From: JAVRLS01 sp031961205
Lineage (GTDB): Archaea > Thermoplasmatota > Thermoplasmata > Thermoplasmatales > Thermoplasmataceae
Direction: 5' to 3'
Length of the DNA: 8,912 bases
Assembly (NCBI GenBank): GCA_031961205.1
Contig: JAVRLS010000040.1
Span: 1-8,912 of the forward strand
Part shown: positions 5,703 to 8,912 of the stretch, one piece after another
How the letters are laid out: each line of letters starts with the position of its first letter
How positions within the stretch are numbered: the stretch's first letter is position 1
Made by a program: the position numbers and the translations under genes
Notes under the pieces: model-generated
Told to the model about the DNA's origin: nothing
Seen by the model: only the letters and a program-made list of their open reading frames with translations
Databases searched by the model: none

Positions 5703-5815
5703 TTCCCGTCCTATAAATACCGTATTAGATTATCGATTTGCATATTCACAGATGATCATCAGGAATCATTTCGTTATCCTTTGTTTCATTTCCTGCACAT
5801 TTTTATTCGCGATTT

Positions 5816-6766
5816 TCAACCTGTTTCGTCCTGTACGATTGACTTAAAGGCAATCGGAAGCAGCTTTTTTGCAGTGGTTTCCGGATCAGAATCCTCCTCG
5901 TATGAAAGATTCATATCCTCGGAAGCGATCATCGAATTCATTATCCTGTCGACATGAATCTCCATTTCATGCATAAGGGCCATGCGGACCTCCTCCCTGT
6001 ACCTTATGATCTTCTTTTTCCCGGATCTGTCATTGTATGCCTGATGGTTGAAAATTGCCTCGAGAAGCTTATCATAGCCTTCGCCGGTCAGGGAATCGGT
6101 TCCAACGACCGCGGGAAGCCATCCCTCACGGTTGTATACGTTGTCCAGTATATCCTTCATTGCAAGATATGATCCGTCACGGTCTATCTTGTTTATGACG
6201 AATATGTCACCGATCTCCATCATTCCGGATTTAATGGCCTGTATACTGTCCCCGAGCCCCGGGGCAAGAGTTACGATTACCGTATCGGCAAGATAAACGA
6301 TGTCTATGTCCGACTGGCCGGCGCCAACCGTTTCTATTATAACAAAATCATTGCCTGCCGCATCCAGTACCCTGGCAATATCCCATGTTGCAAGGGAGAG
6401 CCCGCCGTTTGATCCCCTGCTTGAAACGCTTCTCATGAATATACCGTATTCAGAGAGCACATTCTGCATTCTTATCCTGTTCCCCAGTATAGCACCGCCG
6501 CTGAACGGGCTGCTTGCATCAACGGCTATTATAGCAACCTTCTTTCCCTGCTTTGCAAGCATGCGGGAAAGCATGCCGATCATCGTGCTCTTCCCGACTC
6601 CGGGAGGGCCCGTGATCCCTATTATGTGGGAATGGCCTGTTTTCCGGTAAATGGACCTTATAATATCATAACTCCTGCTATTTCCCTCCTCGATTATGCT
6701 TATTGCCCTTGATATGCTCCTCATATCGCGCGAAAGTATCCCCTTCACTATGGAATCCGTATCCAT
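5816..6766 (-). CDS. meaB: MeaB/ArgK-type GTPase, chaperone of B12-dependent acyl-CoA mutase
   Basis: A G3E P-loop GTPase of 316 residues from the chosen ATG. Walker A is GPPGVGKST (53-61). Next come VDASSPFSGGAILGNRIRM (82-100), the MeaB-typical stretch with base-1 and switch contacts, then ETVGAGQSD (145-153, the G3 region, family 'DTVGVGQSE') and NKID (192-195, guanine specificity). The C-terminal helices include the 'MEIHVDRI' dimerisation region. MeaB gates adenosylcobalamin loading and protects or rescues the mutase from inactivation. Its place directly behind both mutase subunits fits this exactly. The start is a choice: a GTG at 6772 overlaps the previous stop as GTGA, but GGAG (6778-6775) is only 2 nt from it and sits 8 nt before the ATG at 6766, which is better spaced. 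No oligo-T terminator is evident after the TGA. Confidence 0.93.
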   Translation of the reverse strand: MDTDSIVKGILSRDMRSISRAISIIEEGNSRSYDIIRSIYRKTGHSHIIGITGPPGVGKSTMIGMLSRMLAKQGKKVAIIAVDASSPFSGGAILGNRIRMQNVLSEYGIFMRSVSSRGSNGGLSLATWDIARVLDAAGNDFVIIETVGAGQSDIDIVYLADTVIVTLAPGLGDSIQAIKSGMMEIGDIFVINKIDRDGSYLAMKDILDNVYNREGWLPAVVGTDSLTGEGYDKLLEAIFNHQAYNDRSGKKKIIRYREEVRMALMHEMEIHVDRIMNSMIASEDMNLSYEEDSDPETTAKKLLPIAFKSIVQDETG

Positions 6767-6768
6767 CG

Positions 6769-7227
6769 TCACATCTCCTTCATGCGTCTTGCCTCTTCGC
6801 CGCGCTTCCTTATGTGTTCCGTTATGATATTAAGTGAAGTCCCCGGGCCGAAATTGCCGGTAACGCCTATCTTTTCCAGCAAGGGCTTATCATCGTCCGG
6901 AATGATTCCACCCCCAACGACGGCTATATCATTTATCCCTTTCTCCTTGAGAAGATCGACGACCTTTGAGAATGCGCTCATATGGGCACCATTCAGCAGG
7001 CTGAGCCCTATTACGTCCACGTCTTCGCTCACGGCGATGTCAACGACTTCTTCCGGTGTTGGAAGCAGGCCGGCGTATATGACATCCATGCCGGCGTCCC
7101 TGAGGGCCCGGGCCAGCACAAATATGCCACGATCATGCCCATCGATCGCGGGCTTTGCCAGCAGTACCTTTATCGGCCTAGATGATGACAGGTTCTTTCC
7201 AGCTTCCAAATACATCCCTCCCCACAT
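6769..7227 (-). CDS. mcmA2: B12-binding small subunit of acyl-CoA mutase (methylmalonyl-CoA mutase type)
   Basis: The 152-residue stand-alone cobalamin-binding domain has a Rossmann-like fold. Its base-off/His-on signature is D29-G-H31-D-R-G34, where His31 is the lower axial cobalt ligand. It continues with S76-L-L78 in VIGLSLLNGAH and the glycine motif VVGGGIIP (103-110), then NFGPGTS (125-131). Separate large and small subunits are the norm in archaea and in isobutyryl-CoA mutases, unlike the fused bacterial or mitochondrial chain. The ATG at 7227 gives a 50-nt overlap with the large-subunit gene (stop at 7178). ATG at 7215 and TTG at 7209 are also possible: GGGGAGGG lies right before the former and 7 nt before the latter, while GAGG lies 9 nt before 7227. 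The conserved part begins near residue 18, so the protein function is unaffected. It overlaps the meaB region by 1-4 nt. Confidence 0.92.
   Translation of the reverse strand: MWGGMYLEAGKNLSSSRPIKVLLAKPAIDGHDRGIFVLARALRDAGMDVIYAGLLPTPEEVVDIAVSEDVDVIGLSLLNGAHMSAFSKVVDLLKEKGINDIAVVGGGIIPDDDKPLLEKIGVTGNFGPGTSLNIITEHIRKRGEEARRMKEM
6775..6778 (-). promoter_or_regulatory. Shine-Dalgarno site deciding the meaB start
   Basis: The minus strand reads AAGGAGATGTGACG directly before ATG at 6766. GGAG with 8-nt spacing suits the ATG and is too close (2 nt) to the overlapping GTG at 6772. Internal operon genes in archaea with leaderless first genes typically do use such sites. Confidence 0.55.
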
Positions 7228-8872
7228 TCGATATTTCCTCTATCGTTGCATAACTTTCAACCGCATCAATATAGTAAGGCATAAGATTTTCATCCTCATT
7301 TTCCATTGCTTTCCTCAGCCGGTCAAGTGATGCCCTGACCTTTTCGCTGTCTCTCTCTTTATGTACATTTTCAAGGCGCTTTTTCTGTATTTCCTCTGCA
7401 GTTTTGTCGATCTTGAGGTAATTTATGGGCTCTTCGCCCTCCTCCACATACCTGTTCACGCCAACCATGATTTCCCTCCCGGATTCAAGGTTCTTCTGTC
7501 TCCTGTAAGATGTATCGGCTATTTCGCGCTGTATGTAACCCTTCTTTATCGCCTCAAGTATGCCACCCATGCTCTCTATCTTGTCGAAATACCTGTACGC
7601 CTCTTCTTCCATCCTGTCTGTAAGCCACTCGACGTAATATGATCCGCCGAGCGGATCGGAAACATCCGGTATCCCCGTTTCATCGGCAATAATCTGCTGC
7701 GTCCTGAGGGCTAGCTTAACAGCATTTTCAGATGGCAGGGCCCACGCCTCATCGTAGGAATTTGTGTGAAGGCTCTGCGTTCCCCCCATAACCGCAGCCA
7801 TTGCCTCTATCGTGGTTCTGATGATGTTGTTCAGTGGCTGCTGCCAGGTAAGTGTATATCCTGAGGTCTGCGTGTGGAAGCGGAGCATCATTGTCCTATC
7901 ATTCCTGGCGCCGTATTTTTCCTTCAGGACCGTTGCCCATATCCTCCTTGCGGCCCTCAGTTTTGCTACCTCTTCAAAGAAGTTTATCGATGAGTTGAAG
8001 AAGAATGAGAGCCTCGGGGCAAAATCGTCTACCCTTAAACCGGATTTTATCCCGAGATCAACGTAATAAAAGCCATCAGCAAGGGTAAATGCAAGCTCCT
8101 GAACCGCACTTGATCCCGCCTCTCTTATGTGGTATCCCGATATACTTATGTAATTCCATTTCGGTACGTTTTTAGTGCAGTAAACCATCATGTCCCGGAT
8201 TATACGTATATGATCTTCCGGAGGATACATCCATTCCTTCTGCGCTATGTATTCTTTCAGTATATCGGCCTGTACTGTACCTGATACCTTGCTGAATGGA
8301 ACGCCCTGCTTTTTGGCTATTGCAAGGTACATCGCTGTTAGTATAGCCGCGGGGGCATTGATCGTCATGGACGTGCTGACCTTTGAAAGATCGATACCGT
8401 CAAAGATCACCTCCATATCCCTGAGCGAAGATACATTCACACCACATTTTCCGATCTCTCCATTCGATCTTTTGCTGTCAGCATCGTACCCGTAAAGTGT
8501 TGGCATGTCGAATGCTATGCTGAGTCCGGTCTCTCCATTGCTTATGAGGTATTTCAGCCTTGAATTTGTATCCTCAGGGGTTCCGAAGCCGGAGAACATC
8601 CTCATTGTCCACAGCCTGCCCCGGTACATATTAGGGTATATCCCCCTTGTGAAAGGATATGTGCCAGGCATGCCGTTTCTCTCAGCAGAACCTTCAGAAT
8701 CCTCTTTTGTGTAAACTTCCTTTAGATTGATACTGGATGAATTCACATGTTCCCTTTCAGTGTAGCCCGTGGCCTTATTCCATGGATCAAGGGTATCATG
8801 CTTCCACTTTTCATACTCGGTATTCTTCCTTTCTGAAAAGTTCTTAAGTTTGTTCTTCCAGAAACTGTCCAT
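7178..8872 (-). CDS. mcmA1: B12-dependent acyl-CoA mutase large subunit (methylmalonyl-CoA or isobutyryl-CoA mutase)
   Basis: The 564-residue TIM-barrel catalytic subunit aligns by eye to the Propionibacterium mutase with a constant +4 offset through the active site. Tyr79 (75), Arg86 (82), Arg91 (87), Ser118 (114), Tyr247-His248 (243-244) and Arg287 (283) are all kept. Motifs include RGIYPNMYRGRLWTMRMFSG (76-95), GLSIAFDMPT (116-125), SISGYHIREAG (243-253), RFHTQTSGYTLT (331-342) and DPLGGSYYVE (406-415). Two substrate-carboxylate residues differ: Tyr89 is Phe93, and Arg207 is Gln211 in EYIAQKEWMYPP. Known isobutyryl-CoA mutases have Phe and Gln at these places, so the enzyme may interconvert isobutyryl-CoA and butyryl-CoA rather than methylmalonyl-CoA and succinyl-CoA. 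It is first gene of the operon with the small subunit and meaB. The family is certain, the substrate is not. A TATA box lies about 22-24 nt upstream of the ATG at 8872. Confidence 0.93.
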   Translation of the reverse strand: MDSFWKNKLKNFSERKNTEYEKWKHDTLDPWNKATGYTEREHVNSSSINLKEVYTKEDSEGSAERNGMPGTYPFTRGIYPNMYRGRLWTMRMFSGFGTPEDTNSRLKYLISNGETGLSIAFDMPTLYGYDADSKRSNGEIGKCGVNVSSLRDMEVIFDGIDLSKVSTSMTINAPAAILTAMYLAIAKKQGVPFSKVSGTVQADILKEYIAQKEWMYPPEDHIRIIRDMMVYCTKNVPKWNYISISGYHIREAGSSAVQELAFTLADGFYYVDLGIKSGLRVDDFAPRLSFFFNSSINFFEEVAKLRAARRIWATVLKEKYGARNDRTMMLRFHTQTSGYTLTWQQPLNNIIRTTIEAMAAVMGGTQSLHTNSYDEAWALPSENAVKLALRTQQIIADETGIPDVSDPLGGSYYVEWLTDRMEEEAYRYFDKIESMGGILEAIKKGYIQREIADTSYRRQKNLESGREIMVGVNRYVEEGEEPINYLKIDKTAEEIQKKRLENVHKERDSEKVRASLDRLRKAMENEDENLMPYYIDAVESYATIEEISNVGRDVFGSWKEPVII

Positions 8873-8889
8873 GAACGATATAACATGAC

Positions 8890-8899
8890 ATTATAAATT
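8890..8899 (-). promoter_or_regulatory. TATA box of the mutase operon
   Basis: The minus strand reads AATTTATAAT, centred 22-24 nt before the ATG at 8872. This is close to leaderless spacing and is the only promoter-like element seen for the three-gene operon. Confidence 0.5.
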
Positions 8900-8912
8900 A
8901 ATATTACGGTAT

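Noticed and set aside
5740..5815. possible C/D-box guide RNA around TGATGA on the minus strand
   Set aside because: No properly spaced C, D', C' and D boxes could be assembled; the TGATGA is part of a simple palindrome.
5691..5957. plus-strand frame running into the meaB 3' end
   Set aside because: More than half overlaps meaB antisense and the composition is not protein-like; the TATA-like bases at 5710-5721 are better explained as part of the hsp20 upstream region.
6782..7330. 182-codon open frame on the plus strand
   Set aside because: It lies antisense to the mutase small subunit and the end of the large subunit, both with unmistakable family motifs; its translation is low-complexity Ser/Pro/Ile typical of an antisense shadow.
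1..8912. insertion sequence, integrase, attachment site or CRISPR array
   Set aside because: No transposase or recombinase motif, no direct repeats at gene borders and no regularly spaced repeats were found on either strand.

Overview
The window looks like chromosomal DNA from a thermoacidophilic archaeon of the Thermoplasmatales or a close relative; the genus cannot be told from the sequence. Three things point there. (i) Most gene starts have an archaeal TATA box centred 22-26 nt upstream of the start codon, which implies leaderless mRNAs, and there is a probable archaeal-type RNase P protein (Pop5/Rnp2). (ii) A diphosphomevalonate-decarboxylase-like protein has the features expected of mevalonate 3,5-bisphosphate decarboxylase, an enzyme of the Thermoplasma-type mevalonate pathway. 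(iii) Codon use favours AGG/AGA arginine and ATA isoleucine. Nothing indicates a virus, plasmid, transposon, CRISPR array or tRNA/rRNA gene.

Layout. 1-379 (minus): 5' part of a GyrI-like small-molecule-binding protein, cut by the window edge. 520-1341 (plus): orphan membrane protein with about six TM segments, divergent from it. 1342-1479: convergent spacer with a hairpin and a T-run. 1480-2577 (minus): predicted bisphosphomevalonate decarboxylase, GTG start. 2669-2944 (plus): short Pop5/Rnp2-like RNase P subunit, TTG start. 2945-3287: gene-poor gap with no convincing RNA. 3288-3629 (plus): thioredoxin with a CHPC active site. 3698-5227 (plus): ABC1/UbiB atypical kinase with two C-terminal membrane helices. 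5242-5616 (minus): Hsp20 with a clear promoter and a cluster of dyad repeats upstream. 5816-8872 (minus): three-gene operon reading from the right edge, consisting of the B12-dependent acyl-CoA mutase large subunit, the B12-binding small subunit and the MeaB GTPase chaperone.

How the genes work together. The operon encodes a complete adenosylcobalamin-dependent carbon-skeleton mutase with its repair/loading GTPase. The large subunit would normally be called methylmalonyl-CoA mutase. However, two residues that hold the substrate carboxylate in the Propionibacterium enzyme (Tyr89, Arg207) are Phe93 and Gln211 here, a pattern known from isobutyryl-CoA mutases. Its real substrate may therefore be isobutyryl-CoA/butyryl-CoA. 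The decarboxylase would make isopentenyl phosphate for archaeal lipids. UbiB, thioredoxin and Hsp20 are single-gene units concerned with quinone/lipid metabolism, redox control and protein stability. No single new multi-gene system is evident. The best leads are the mutase specificity switch, the ATP-site change in the decarboxylase and the operator-like repeats upstream of hsp20.
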